The notes under the pieces were generated by a model that did not search any database, was not told the DNA's origin, and worked only from the letters and a program-made list of their open reading frames with translations. Position numbers and translations under genes: made by a program. From positions 744,001-808,000 of the forward strand of contig JAUIMM010000570.1 in NCBI GenBank assembly GCA_031769625.1: 64,000 nucleotides of DNA, in the 5' to 3' direction. Origin of the DNA: Taudactylus pleione (lineage: Eukaryota; Chordata; Amphibia; Anura; Myobatrachidae). How positions within the stretch are numbered: the first letter of the stretch is position 1; every line of letters starts with the position of its first letter. Positions 34,166-44,700 of this stretch are shown in pieces.

Positions 34166-34277
34166 TATATATCTATCCTTCTGATCTGAACTCCAGCTAA
34201 ACATGGCCTCTGTGGTTGTGTATCTGAGAACACAGCCGCGGTCACTGACACACCCATAATATGCCCCAGACTTATTT
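30754..34277. repeat. ~1.9-kb higher-order duplication inside the satellite
   Basis: A ~100-bp non-satellite segment (CTGATCTGAACTCCAGCTAA to CCCCAGACTTATTTT) occurs at 30754, 32662 and 34181. The spacing is 1908 then 1519 bp, and the order of satellite variants between copies is nearly the same, so whole blocks were duplicated and the last one contracted. The third copy has an A where the first two have CpG (GAACACAGCC versus GAACGCAGCC). Confidence 0.9.
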
Positions 34278-35360
34278 TGTGTTTACTTCAGGGCACCTCC
34301 CAGTCTCGCCCGTGGTGTAGCCTCACCATTCCTAATGCCAGTGGTCCTGTGCGCAGCAACGCACTCTCAGTGGAACGCATGCGCCAAAGGGGAATTTCAG
34401 AATTTTCCATGCTGCGCAGTAACAAATAGTCGCTCACATTGCCATTGTGTCTATCACGGAATCAGTGAGTGACTGCACTGGCTACACTGTGACTGGCAGT
34501 TACTTCCCATTGGAGGCACAACCTGCCGGTCACACCCCTGCGACTACCAGTTTGGGCTTTGATTAGCAGATAGGCAAAGGAGTGGCACACTACCGGGCAG
34601 CCCTACCTGGTTTCTAGGTACTGCAGCCGATGTAGTCCCTGGGAGTCTGCAGCCTGGCCAGGGACTACAGTGTCTCCTCTGACCTGCACTGCACGAGTCA
34701 CTGCTGCGTCTTACTGTCTAATGCATCCTTGACGTGCGCCGTTGTTATGAGATAGCTGTCATTCATATGGGAGTGGCCATAATGTTTTGGTTCATAATAA
34801 ATGTTATAAGTGTCAAATTAATGTAGAATTAAGAGCCAATCTGTCAAACAGAGGAGTCAAGATTATCTTCCTTATATAGCAATCTGATTAAGTTCCCGGA
34901 TACATTCTAGTAACTGCATCTTTCTTGTGTTGTGACCTAGAGCGTATGTGACGGAGTAAAGAGGATTATGGGATGGGAGTGACATCTGCCCTCGCTGTTG
35001 CTGAACAGGCCGATCCTGGGGCCCTCCTATATTCTGCCTTCAACTGAAGCACAATCACATTTCCCAGTGAGTAACAGATTCTGCTTTCTGCTTCCATCAA
35101 ACGCCAAATTGCAAAATGGAGACACACGGGGGCCGACGTTTAGTTGGATATTTACGTTGGTTTGCGTAAGACATATATGCAAATGCAAATTTGTTCCTCT
35201 TTGACACTTGAGAGGCAGAATGTGGGGGTGCAGGGGGTTCTAATGTTGGCCGAGGACAGTAAGGGTGGGTTTGCGTAAATCCAAAAGATGCAGACCCGCA
35301 CATACGCCTGTCAAAGCTGTATCAATAGCACCTGCATGAGGGCTGGTGCAAATACACACT
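34278..35360. other. No recognised feature
   Basis: Unassigned sequence after the satellite. No splice-flanked open frame or element ends recognised. Confidence 0.45.
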
Positions 35361-35473
35361 GGAGAGGAAGATGAGCCGAGCAGCAGCATTGAGGACAGAC
35401 TGGAGAGGAGAGAGACGGGAGTAGGGGAGACCAGTCTGTCCTCAATGCTGCTGCTCGGCTCATCTTCCTCTCC
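35361..35473. repeat. Perfect 43-bp inverted repeat at LINE 5' end
   Basis: 35361-35403 and 35431-35473 are exact reverse complements (GGAGAGGAAGATGAGCCGAG is the outer part) around a 27-nt spacer. The right arm is LINE coding sequence in its normal frame, so the left arm is an inverted copy, the pattern left by twin-priming 5' inversion. Confidence 0.9.
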
Positions 35474-36155
35474 AAACGCTCTACATCTGCCTCCCCTCTC
35501 CTACAAGCCCTACACTGGCTCCCCTTCCCTATCAGAACCCAATTCAAGGTTCTCACACTCTCTTACAAAGTCCTCACCCACTCCTCTCCCATTAACATCT
35601 CTGACCTCATCTCCCTTCACTCTCCTGTCCGCCCTCTTCGTTGAACAAATGCATGCCGCCTCTCATGCCAACTGATTACTTCCTCCCACTCCCACCTCCG
35701 ATTTTGCCCGCGCTGCTCCCCACCTTTGGAGTTCTCTCCCTCTCCCCATCAGACTCTCCACCCCTCTACATTCCTTCAAACGGGTTCTCAAGACCCACTA
35801 TTTCATCAAAGCCTTCCAGCTCTCATCCTAACCCGCTACTCCATGTCTACCCCATCTGTGTCACGTCTGTTTGTCTACCCCTCCCCTTAAGAATGTAAGC
35901 TCACACGAGCAGGGCCCTCTACCCTCTTGTGCTTCTCCTTAATTTACTTTAATCTACTTCTTACTTACCTAACACTTGGCTGCTTATGCTCTGTTGTTAT
36001 CTGGGTGTTATGGTCACTAATGTAGCAATATGTATTATCCATGTCCTGTATTGTATTGTACTGTAAGTCACTGGTTACCTATTTATTTATGTACTGTGTA
36101 AGGTGCTGCGGAACACTTGTGGCGCCTTATAAATAAATTATAATAATAATAATTA
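35431..36155 (+). pseudogene. 5'-truncated CR1/L2-type LINE with 3' tail
   Basis: From 35431 the translation reads VLNAAARLIFL, then LLQALHWLP, QFKVLTL, YKVLTHSSP, and LRSxDLISLHSPVRPLR-like residues. This is the characteristic C-terminal end of reverse transcriptases of jockey-clade LINEs (CR1, L2, Rex). Frameshifts and stops break it up. The 3' UTR has GTAAGCTCACACGAGCAGGG and GCGCCTTATAAATAAATTAT, then (AAT)n. The catalytic FADD-type core is absent through 5' truncation. Which of the related clades it belongs to is not settled. Confidence 0.8.
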
Positions 36156-36159
36156 TGGT

Positions 36160-36548
36160 GAAAGTGATTGCCTGCATTGGCTAGTCACTTCTTATTGGCT
36201 GATTGCGGATGACCCTCTGTCTGATAGGTGCTTTTGTTATTGACCACCCCTCTAATATATGACTCTTCTCGAACAGGAGAAGGATGGAAGATTTTTTTAT
36301 TTTTTTTTACAATTTACTGTAATCTAACAGGTCCCTCATTACCTTTAATCTCATAAATAATTTCAATCAATAATTTAACTACATAACAGTCAGTGTTTTC
36401 ATTTCCCTGCTTCAAACTATAACATTGATTGTGTCTTCTGGGCGAGCGGAATTTCCCACCAGCTCTATGAGAGTTTGGTGGAACCGACACAATACAATTT
36501 GCAGGACACGTTCCCATCGTCATTCTGTTACCTGTGTACTGTAATACC
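36160..36548. other. No recognised feature
   Basis: AT-rich unassigned sequence with a poly-T tract near 36293-36308. Confidence 0.5.
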
Positions 36549-37447
36549 CCTTTTACATCGGACCTAAAACCCGGGTTATTGAAGGGTTAACCCGGGCATC
36601 TCCCTGGTGTAAAAGGGGACAGGGTTGGATCGCCGGGTCGGGTGACCCGGCAATCCAACCCAGGTAAATAGCAGGGTTTACCACGGGTGTAGCGCGTGAA
36701 ACCCTGCTGTGAGAACAGCGCACTCCGGGTCATGATGACCTGGAGTGCGCTGTAAGCCGGCCGATTAGTCCGGCTTCAGTGGCGCTTGGAGATGACGTCA
36801 TCTCCAAGCGACCACTTTCACGCCGGGAAAGCCGGGTCTATGCAGACCAGACTCCGGCTAAATTCCGGTTCTGGTCCGGATAGGAACTCTGGGTCTCATT
36901 GGGTACCCAAATGCGCATGCGCACGACGGAGGGAGCTCCGTCGTGCGCATGCTCGAGACCCGGATAGCGACAGCCAAGTTGTCCCTCCGGGTCTCGCACC
37001 AAAGGGGGCGTGCTGTCGATGGTGATTGACAGCACGCCCCCTTTGGTGGGCGTGCCGGGGGCGTGGCTGCCAGACGGAGGCGTTCCAATGGGAACACCTA
37101 CCGTCTGGGGCCGGCCCCACTGACATCACTAGTGATGTCAGTGGGAGTGATTTTGGCTCTGATAGAGCCAAAATCACTCCAGGGCTTGCGGCAGCGAGAC
37201 CTTACCGCAGGGTCTCGTCGCAAGCCCGATGGTCGCGATGGTCTTGACTATCGCGACCATCATCATGGACGCTCGCATAAGCTGTGGGTGGTAACCCACA
37301 GCTATGCGAGTGTCCAAAAGGCCGCTCCAAATTTAAATAGGACAGCCCTGATTCGGAGCGAGCGCTCTGGTCAGAGCGTCCGGCTGTGAACCAGGGCCCC
37401 TGTTCCAACTCTGGGTCAGAACGGAATTTTGGTGGAAAAGGGGTATT
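36549..37447. mobile_element. ACCCCTTTTACA-ended hairpin-rich element, interrupted
   Basis: Inverted ends TACCCCTTTTACA (about 36547) and GGAAAAGGGGTA (to about 37446). The left half is another hairpin series: GTTGGATCGCCGGGTC..GACCCGGCAATCCAAC, CAGCGCACTCC..GGAGTGCGCTG, AAGCCGG..CCGGCTT and the perfect palindrome CGCTTGGAGATGACGTCATC (continuing to 36810). The hairpin-chain MITE 36891-37399 is inserted. A probable relative with ACCCCTTTCAGACC ends is at 61110-61311. Confidence 0.7.
36891..37399 (+). mobile_element. Hairpin-chain MITE, copy F (first hairpin deleted)
   Basis: Starts GGGTCTCATT then joins directly to GGGTACCCAAATGCGC, so the usual first hairpin (ACCCGCTCGCAAGCGGGT region) is cleanly missing. 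The remaining hairpins follow in the same order as copy A, and the element ends GTGAACCAGGGCCC. The full form of this left end can be read in reverse at 45120-45171. No secure TSD. Confidence 0.8.
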
Positions 37448-37833
37448 AATGTGCCTCATGGTAGGGAACCTTGTAGCACCCAGGTACATAACCGGGCCCA
37501 TCTAAACTTATCATGGTTTAATGACGTAAGGCTGAATCACACAGCTGTTTGCTACAGAAATGCATGTGGTGCAACCTGTGCCTCCTCCATCAGATGTGCT
37601 GCGGGCACTGTATGACTTCCATGCGTTGTGCCAGGGAGGAAGACGGCTGCAGTTAAAGGACTCGAGGGCCATAGGCTGAAGCTGCCACTTCCCCTGCAAG
37701 TCCAATTTCATCTGCTTTCTGTATTCATGTGCTACAGATCCTGCCCTTGTCCCTGTGCTAGTGTTACCCATATATACAATTCTAGACACATCCTCACTGG
37801 AGGAGAGATGTATCAAACCTTTGAGAGAGATAG

Positions 37834-37998
37834 GGGGAGATTTACCAAAGCTTGAAGAGAGATAAAGGTACCAACCAATCAGTTCCCAACTATAATTTTG
37901 TCAAGCACAGGCTGTAACATGACTGGAGCTGATTGGTTGGTACTTTATCTCTCTCTACTTTATCTCTCTTCAACCTTTGATAACTCTCCCCCAAAGTT
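37834..37998. mobile_element. Palindromic ACCAACCAATC MITE, copy 1
   Basis: A nearly complete palindrome with GGGGGAGATTTACCAAAGCT and CTTTGATAACTCTCCCCC ends and ACCAACCAATCAGTTCC / AGCTGATTGGTTGGTACT arms. The same family is at 38092-38275 and 42365-42535, with a remnant at 11085. Confidence 0.8.
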
Positions 37999-38091
37999 TA
38001 GGTGTTACCCATAGCAATCAGCTCCTAGCTATCATTTATCTAGCACAGTCTATAAAATGACAGTTGAAACTTCTGGGTCTGATTATATCAT

Positions 38092-38275
38092 ATAGGGGTC
38101 TATGTACTAAGCCTTGGGGAGAGAGAAAGTGGACGGAGATAAAGTACCAACCAATCGGCTCCTGTCATTTTTCAAACACAGCCTGTAACATGACAGGAGC
38201 TGATTGGTTGGTATTTATCTTTATTCACTTAATCTCTCTACAAGGCTTAGTGAATAGACCCCTATTATCTCTCTC
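38092..38275. mobile_element. Palindromic ACCAACCAATC MITE, copy 2
   Basis: GGGGTCTATGTACTAAGCCT and AGGCTTAGTGAATAGACCCC ends with ACCAACCAATCGGCTCCTGT paired to ACAGGAGCTGATTGGTTGGT. It fits the family consensus. Adjacent sequence on the right looks like part of a further copy into which 38285-38881 inserted. Confidence 0.8.
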
Positions 38276-38284
38276 CCAGACTTA

Positions 38285-38881
38285 GGGCCTGATTCAGACC
38301 TGTTCGCTAGATGGGAACGCTCCCTCCCAACGTATGCAAATTCGACTGACGTCAAGGCAGGCGATCGTTCGGTAAGGCATAAACAAGCCCACTATGTCTT
38401 GGCATGTGATCACTTTGTGTATGTAGACATCCACCAGCCTGTCTTAAGACGCCCACTTGCGCACGTCATCTCCAGGAAGTGTATATAACCATCGCTACAT
38501 CGGTTACCATCTGCAGCATTCGCAACGCTTGAGGTTGCCTTTACCCTACCGCAAGCACTGCGAGCACTTCAGTGTATAAACCAGCCAGGTGACGTGTACT
38601 GTGACACCTCCATGCTAATTATGCACATTCTTTAAACGCCGTTTGGACACCCAGACACGCCTGCGTTCGCACCACCACTCCCCCGTTCACAAGAACCTTC
38701 CCCTGTTACTACCCACAAACGGCACTGTCACTCAAGGTAGCGCTCAGTCTTTGTGCTACGAGCGCGCGATTCCCGATCGCAAGGACTGGCTCACGCACGC
38801 GCACTACGTTGCATACGCACAATGCGAACCATCGGCAGCTACGACCGAACGCTTCTTAGTGTCCGGGTCTGAATCAGGCCC
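38285..38881. mobile_element. GGGCCTGATTCAGACCTG MITE, TSD TTA
   Basis: A 597-bp element with GGGCCTGATTCAGACC and GGTCTGAATCAGGCCC ends and TTA at both flanks (38282-38284 and 38882-38884). Joining the flanks gives CTTAGTACATAGAC, the normal sequence of the palindromic MITE family, which supports these boundaries. Confidence 0.85.
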
Positions 38882-39071
38882 TTAGTACATAGACGACCCC
38901 TTATTGCTATTAGTAAGTACAACTTTTGCTCTATATCTGAGCAGGCACAAGGTCTATACACCATGGAGGGATAAGTGGGGTACACGAGCAGCTTCTCCAC
39001 TACCTGCTATAGGTGAGGTCATTCTCTACCAGGTCATCTGTGTATACCATCAGGCAGCACTTGCAGACTAT

Positions 39072-39670
39072 GAGCCTGTTTCAGAGCCAGACGCTATTTG
39101 TGCTCGCTCGTTCAGAAAAAGGGGCTGGCTATTTAAATGAACTGTTCGCTCTTTGCGGTCTGTTCACGCCTCTATGTCTGAACGAGCGAACAAAACATGC
39201 GAACGTAATTTTGAAAAAAACGCCCCCTGGCCGCTCACATCATACGTCATGTCCGCTATTTATTAGATTAATCGAGTACATCGAAAGGTGTATGAACTGC
39301 TCGCTATTCTTGTAGTTGGTTTTTCCTACCACAATCATGCGAGCAGTTCTGACTATAAAACAACCAAGTGACGTGGTCAATGACGCTGCTTTGTTAATTA
39401 TGCACACCCTTAAAACGCCCGTTTTGACCTTTAAGCACGCCTGCGTTCTGATCTCCACTCCCCGTTTTCAAGCACCTTCCCCTGTTACCACCCACAAACG
39501 CCTCATTCTGTCACTCAAAATAGCAGGCATTCGCTATTTAGCGAGCACACGATTTTCGGCCGCACTGACTGGTTCGCGCATGCGTATTAAAATCCGTACG
39601 CATGCGCAGTTGTGCGAACATCGGTAGGAATGAACGAGCGGCCGATTACGAGCGGCTCTGAATCAGGCCC
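39072..39670. mobile_element. MITE of the 9366-9954 subfamily, TSD TAT
   Basis: A 599-bp element with GAGCCTGTTTCAGAGCCAG and GGCTCTGAATCAGGCCC ends and TAT at both flanks (39069-39071 and 39671-39673). The interior is closely similar to 9366-9954 throughout. Confidence 0.85.
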
Positions 39671-39673
39671 TAT

Positions 39674-40989
39674 GAGCATTTAAGTTTATGAACAGTGATA
39701 TTGCTCCTCATACAGGGATACATGACAACAAGTATGTTACAATTGATGACTAAAAGTTTCTTTTTACTTCTATACAGAGGTGGAAAGTGCATAAGTGCAC
39801 GGCTGGCGGCCTTCCTCAGCCTGAGGTGTATGAGATAACACAGTGCCCCGGGCACCAGCAGACCGATCTGAGAGCTTCAAGTACATTCTCTCTCATTATT
39901 TACACCAGAATAAATGTGTCTGTAATAAAAGGGAACAGTGGGTCTCGCACTGTCCAGGAATCTGTTGTTAGACTCTGTGGGGTATATTTACCAATGGGCG
40001 GTTTGCCCAAGCTGTTCATCAAATCTGAACAGGGATAAATGCGAAAACAGCCCGAGACTTTCAGGTCGGTACAAACCGACATTGTTCTGTGCCTTTCACA
40101 GACCTACTAAGCACCTCTTAACATTGAAGCCTGGTTGGCCTAGAATCCAACCTTTGGTATCTAACACATTATCTAGCACTGGGTATCTCTTCCACTGCTG
40201 CTGGGCACCCTATATGGAATGTAAGTATCTGTAGGCTGTTAACTGGCAGGCCGCGCCCTCCTACAGTATTATCCATCTGCTAATAGCCTGTCTTGTTGTA
40301 TTATAGTTCTTTTCCCAAATTACAAAGCTCTAGGTATGATGATGATGATGCAATATGAATAAAGTTTAATAATTTGGTACTGAAACTCTGCTAGATAGAG
40401 CAAATAGTGGTTGTCCAAGGGACGCACCCAGAGAAAAAAAAAAAATAGTATGGAGGAAGGATAAGGGTGAAATGTAATATAGCAAATAGGCATGTCTTGT
40501 TTCCTGAAGCTGGGAGCCAACTGGAGGAATAGAAGCAGCCAGTCCTCCTCCTCAGTATGGATGACCATCGGTGGGTTAACCATCGATGGGTAGCATTGAG
40601 CGTTTGAAATCATCTACGGTGAATCATTAATGTTCTGCACCGATTGATGGCCATCCCTGCTGGGGAGCAGAGCAGACCATGGGTCAATCAGATTTAGGGG
40701 TGGGGCTTAGTCACACTGGGCGGGGTTTAGTGAAATACGTTGGAGCTAAGCTCCATTCCCCCACGTTGGGTAGCAAAATATGAAACCATAGCTTACTGGA
40801 TGCTACCGAAACTATTGATGGTTCACTATCAATGGTCATCGCAACTCTGCAGCTGGATAGGGATGACAGGAGGGACCTTTTCCACATGAGATGCGATGAC
40901 CCCACACAATACAGGGGAGAGAATTTGAGATAAAGGGGAGTTGTCCAAGAATGGATTTCTATTATAAAGGGCTTTTCCATTTTCAGTTA
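39674..40989. other. No recognised feature
   Basis: Apparently mostly unique sequence with a poly-A run at about 40434-40445. No gene recognised. Confidence 0.45.
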
Positions 40990-40991
40990 TA

Positions 40992-41416
40992 CAGGTTGAG
41001 TCTCCGATATCCAAAATACCCCTGGTCCCAAGCATTTTGGATAACGGAATATTCCGTATTTTGGAATATTTGCATATCATAATGAAATAGATTTGGAATG
41101 AGTCCCAAATATACACACAGAATGCATTTATGTGTTATATACACCTTATACACACAGCCTGCAGGTCATTTTATACAATATTTTCAATAATTTTGTGGCT
41201 CAAATAAAATTTGTGCACATACATAAAATTCAGTTATGTTTCATATACACCCTATATACACATCCTGAAGGTAATTTTATACAATATCTTTAATAATTTG
41301 TCCCTTAGACAAAGTTTGTGTACATTGCACCATCAAAAATCAAAGGTTTCATTATCTCAGTCATGCCAAAAAAAAATCCGTATTTCGGAATATTTGGATA
41401 TGGGAGACTCAACCTG
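40992..41416. mobile_element. Pogo/Tigger-like MITE
   Basis: Inverted ends CAGGTTGAGTCTCCGATATC and GGGAGACTCAACCTG with TA on both sides, plus TATTCCGTATTTTGGAATAT and ATTTTATACAATAT blocks. From memory this closely resembles a mammalian Tigger (pogo-type) MITE whose ends also read CAGGTTGAGTATCC. An internal stretch of about 105 bp is duplicated (ATTTTATACAATAT at about 41167 and 41274). It lies 160 bp before the SEC22C start codon. Confidence 0.75.
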
Positions 41417-41579
41417 TATTTATTTAGTGTTACATTATGTCTTTTGATGGTGCAAATCGCAGTGAATGTGCATAATAGTGTAATATCCATCTTTTTACAG
41501 TAATACAACAAGTCTTAGATACCTGAATGTACGTTATGTGCAGATGCAATCTCCATGAGTCAGGCAGCAGGGAACACCC

Positions 41580-41755
41580 ATGATCCTCTACGCCTGTGTC
41601 GTGAGGCTACAGGATGGCCTCCCACTCTCTGCCTCCACAGACTTCCACCCGAACAAGCAACTGCTGGAGTGCAAGAGATGGGTGAAGAAGTTATCTGTGA
41701 CCCTGTCCCAGCGGCCAGCGAAAGGCACAGTTCCAGCGTGCGACCTCCGCATACA
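41580..41755 (+). CDS. SEC22C: SEC22C coding exon 1
   Basis: Encodes residues 1-58 plus two bases of the next codon, starting MILYACVVRLQDGLPLSAST, the first strand-helix part of the longin domain. The donor is ATACA|GTAAG. Two possible acceptors precede it (AG at 41499-41500 after a pyrimidine tract, and AG at 41542-41543), so the 5' limit of the exon is uncertain. An out-of-frame ATG at 41555 lies upstream. Confidence 0.93.
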
Positions 41756-44700
41756 GTAAGACCCTTTTATCCAGCTCTCTCATGTAAAAGCAAAGCTGCT
41801 CTTTCTTTTCTCAGCCAACTAAACTTTCTGCTGTTTCCATCATAACCAAAGGAGGGCGCTGTGCAATTGAGCCTCATGGATATTTTTTTTTATTTACCTT
41901 AATAAAAATGCAGAATATCTTGTTATATCTTGTTTTTATATATAATTTGTAGTAAAACAAGGTGGAAAATTGCAACTGTATAAACCCAATAGGGCAGAGG
42001 TTCCCAAACTCTGCCATTAGGCTTCACAATTTAAGGCTATCCATGCTTGAGCGCAGGTGACTTAATTAGTACATCAGTCAATTTGATTTAACCATCTGGA
42101 CTCAAGCTTGGATATCCTTAAAACCTGGACTGTAATAGTGGAATGTGGAAACCTCCGCTTTAGGGCACAATCTATAAAAGAGGATTATTTTAAGGGGAAT
42201 TTTGTCTTAATAAAAAAAAAAAAGCTATTTGGTGCTTATTCAGCCTAGAAATACTGTATGTCATTGGGAGAGGTTACGCCAATAACTGTTTTGTGAGGTG
42301 CATATTTTGAGGGGATTCCATATTTCCCTTATATATTCAATCGAGAAAAGTGTGTGTCTGTTTGGGGTAGATGTACTTTATCTTGAAGTGAGATAAAGTA
42401 CCAACCAATCAGCTCCTAACAGTCATTTTTCAAACACAGCCTGTAGAGTGACAGGAGCTGATTGGTTGGTACTTTAGCTCACTGCAAGGCTTAGTACATC
42501 TCCCCTTATCTCTCCAAGGCTTAGTACATCTGCCCCCGTTTTCCTTTATGCACGTACCTAGCTCCACCAAATTTGGCATGGTGGTATAGTTTGACCAAGA
42601 TTAGGTTGACAAACTCCACCACTACAGTCCAGGTTTTAAGTATGTCCATGCTTGATGGTTGAATCAAATTGACTGAGGTACTAATTAAGGCCCTCATTCA
42701 GAGCCGGACGCTCTGAGCAGAGCGCTCGCTCTGAATGAGGGCCGTCCTCCATAAAAATGGAGCGTCCTCCTGGACGCTCGTATAGCTGTGGGTCACCACC
42801 CACAGCTCATACGAGCATGCAGGATGATGGTCGCGATGGTCTTGACCATCGCGACCATCGCCAGTGCGACCAGAAGCCTGTGGTCGGGGTTTTCGACCAC
42901 AAGCCCTGGAGTGATTTTGGCTCTATCAGAGCCAAAATCACTCCCACTGACATCACTAGTGATGTCAGTGGGGCCGGCTTCTGACGGTAGGCGTTCCCTT
43001 GGGAATGCCTCCGTCTGGGAGGCACGCCCCCGGCATGCCCACCAAAGGGGGCGTGCTGTCAATCACCATCGACAGCACGCCCCCTTTGATCAGACACAAC
43101 GAGCGAAGGAAAGTCCTTCACTCATCGCGTCTGGCGCATGCGCACGACGGAGCTCCCTCCGTCGTGCACATGCGCAGTGCACACCATCGACCCACCTGCG
43201 AGCGGACAGCCGCTTGCGAGTGGGTCTGAATCAGGCCCTAAGTCATGAACTTTATGAGTAAAGACCCTTTACTCACACAACAATTTTGTTACCAACGATT
43301 ATCTGTCAGATTGTTTAAAGTGTAATGAACGATTTTTTGAATTTTTTTTTTGATTTTTGTAACTTCCCTTAATGAAAATCGTTCAGTTGGTCAGTCAGAA
43401 TAAACTGCAAACGGGAACGCGCATGATCGATAATCGTTCATCGTTATAACTCAGAAACTGAACGATGTTTTTCAACGATTGAATGATAACAACGTTGTTA
43501 TAATTAAATCGTTCAAAACAATTGTTACGTGTGTATGCACCTATACTCATGAAGTTCATCAGGACACATTGAGTTCTACATGGTGCCCACCAAATAGGCT
43601 GTGGAGTCCCTGAAATTTTGGTTTAAGAAGGGAAGGGAATATGGAATCCCCCCCCAAAATACGTACCTCACAAAACAGATATTGGCCTAATATGATTGAA
43701 GAGATTTATTATGAAGGAAGATGAGCCAATCCTGAGCTTAGGTCACAATACACTGATGAAATGTTCAAATAAACTCTCATCTGCTTGGAGGACAAAGGGC
43801 CTGATTCAGCACGGATCACACGGCTGCTTTTTGCACGCACCCGCTCGCTGCGAAAATATGCCAATGAATGCAATCGCATGGCAACCACATCACTATACCG
43901 AGACGCCCATCACTGTATAAACTATAAAGCCGCCCACTTCCCATGACATGCATCCGCAAGTCAGCAAAATCATCAGTAACATCGGAACCATTCACACAGT
44001 TGTGGCTGACCTGACCCTACTGCACAAACTGCTAAACTTTCTGTCGCCAATTGCAATCGCAGGGGCTTAATTATGCACGCCCCTGTAATGGCGTTCAAAC
44101 GCACAGGCACGCCTGCGTTCCGCCAAACACTCCCCCTCTCTACCCCCAAACAGTAAACAGTCACTTCCTGTCAATCACTATGAGATGGGACTGCATACTC
44201 GCTGCGATCGCACCGGCCGGTTCGCGCACTGCGATGCATGCGCAGAGCACAAACAGCGACCGGCTGCGTGCGAACCAACCTGAATAAGGCCCTAAATTCA
44301 ATAGATGGTAGGCAAGAGTCTGTATCAAGTAGGGCTTCCAACACCTGACAGAAGTAACACCTCCAGTCATAGTAAAGACTTGTTATGTGAAACAAGCTAT
44401 AATGTTGCACAGTTGCAGAGATTTGTGACAGAAAATGAGCCCAGGCTGGTGTCAGATCAAAAAGTTGCATATAACTGAGGGCCTAATTCAGACCCGCTCG
44501 CAAGCTGGTCGATGTTGCCCAAGTGCGCATGCACACAACGGAGGCAGCTCCGTCGTGAGCATGCGCGAGACACGAACAACGACGGGCAAGCCGTCGTTAT
44601 GGGTCTCGCACCAAATGGGGCGTGCTGTTGATGGTGATTGACAGCATGCCCCCTTTGGTGGGCGTGCTGGGGGCGTGGCTGCCCAGACGGAGGCTTTCCC

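Noticed and set aside
28596..34204. Very long minus-strand open frames (up to ~950 codons) rich in YTQCTHT and QSSQGQIYTM
   Set aside because: They are translations of the GT-rich satellite. Equivalent strings appear in all frames and on the + strand, with no start context, domain or splice structure.
34278..34440. Possible exon after TTGTGTTTACTTCAG
   Set aside because: Acceptor-like string only. No conserved open frame or matching donor, and it borders a satellite.
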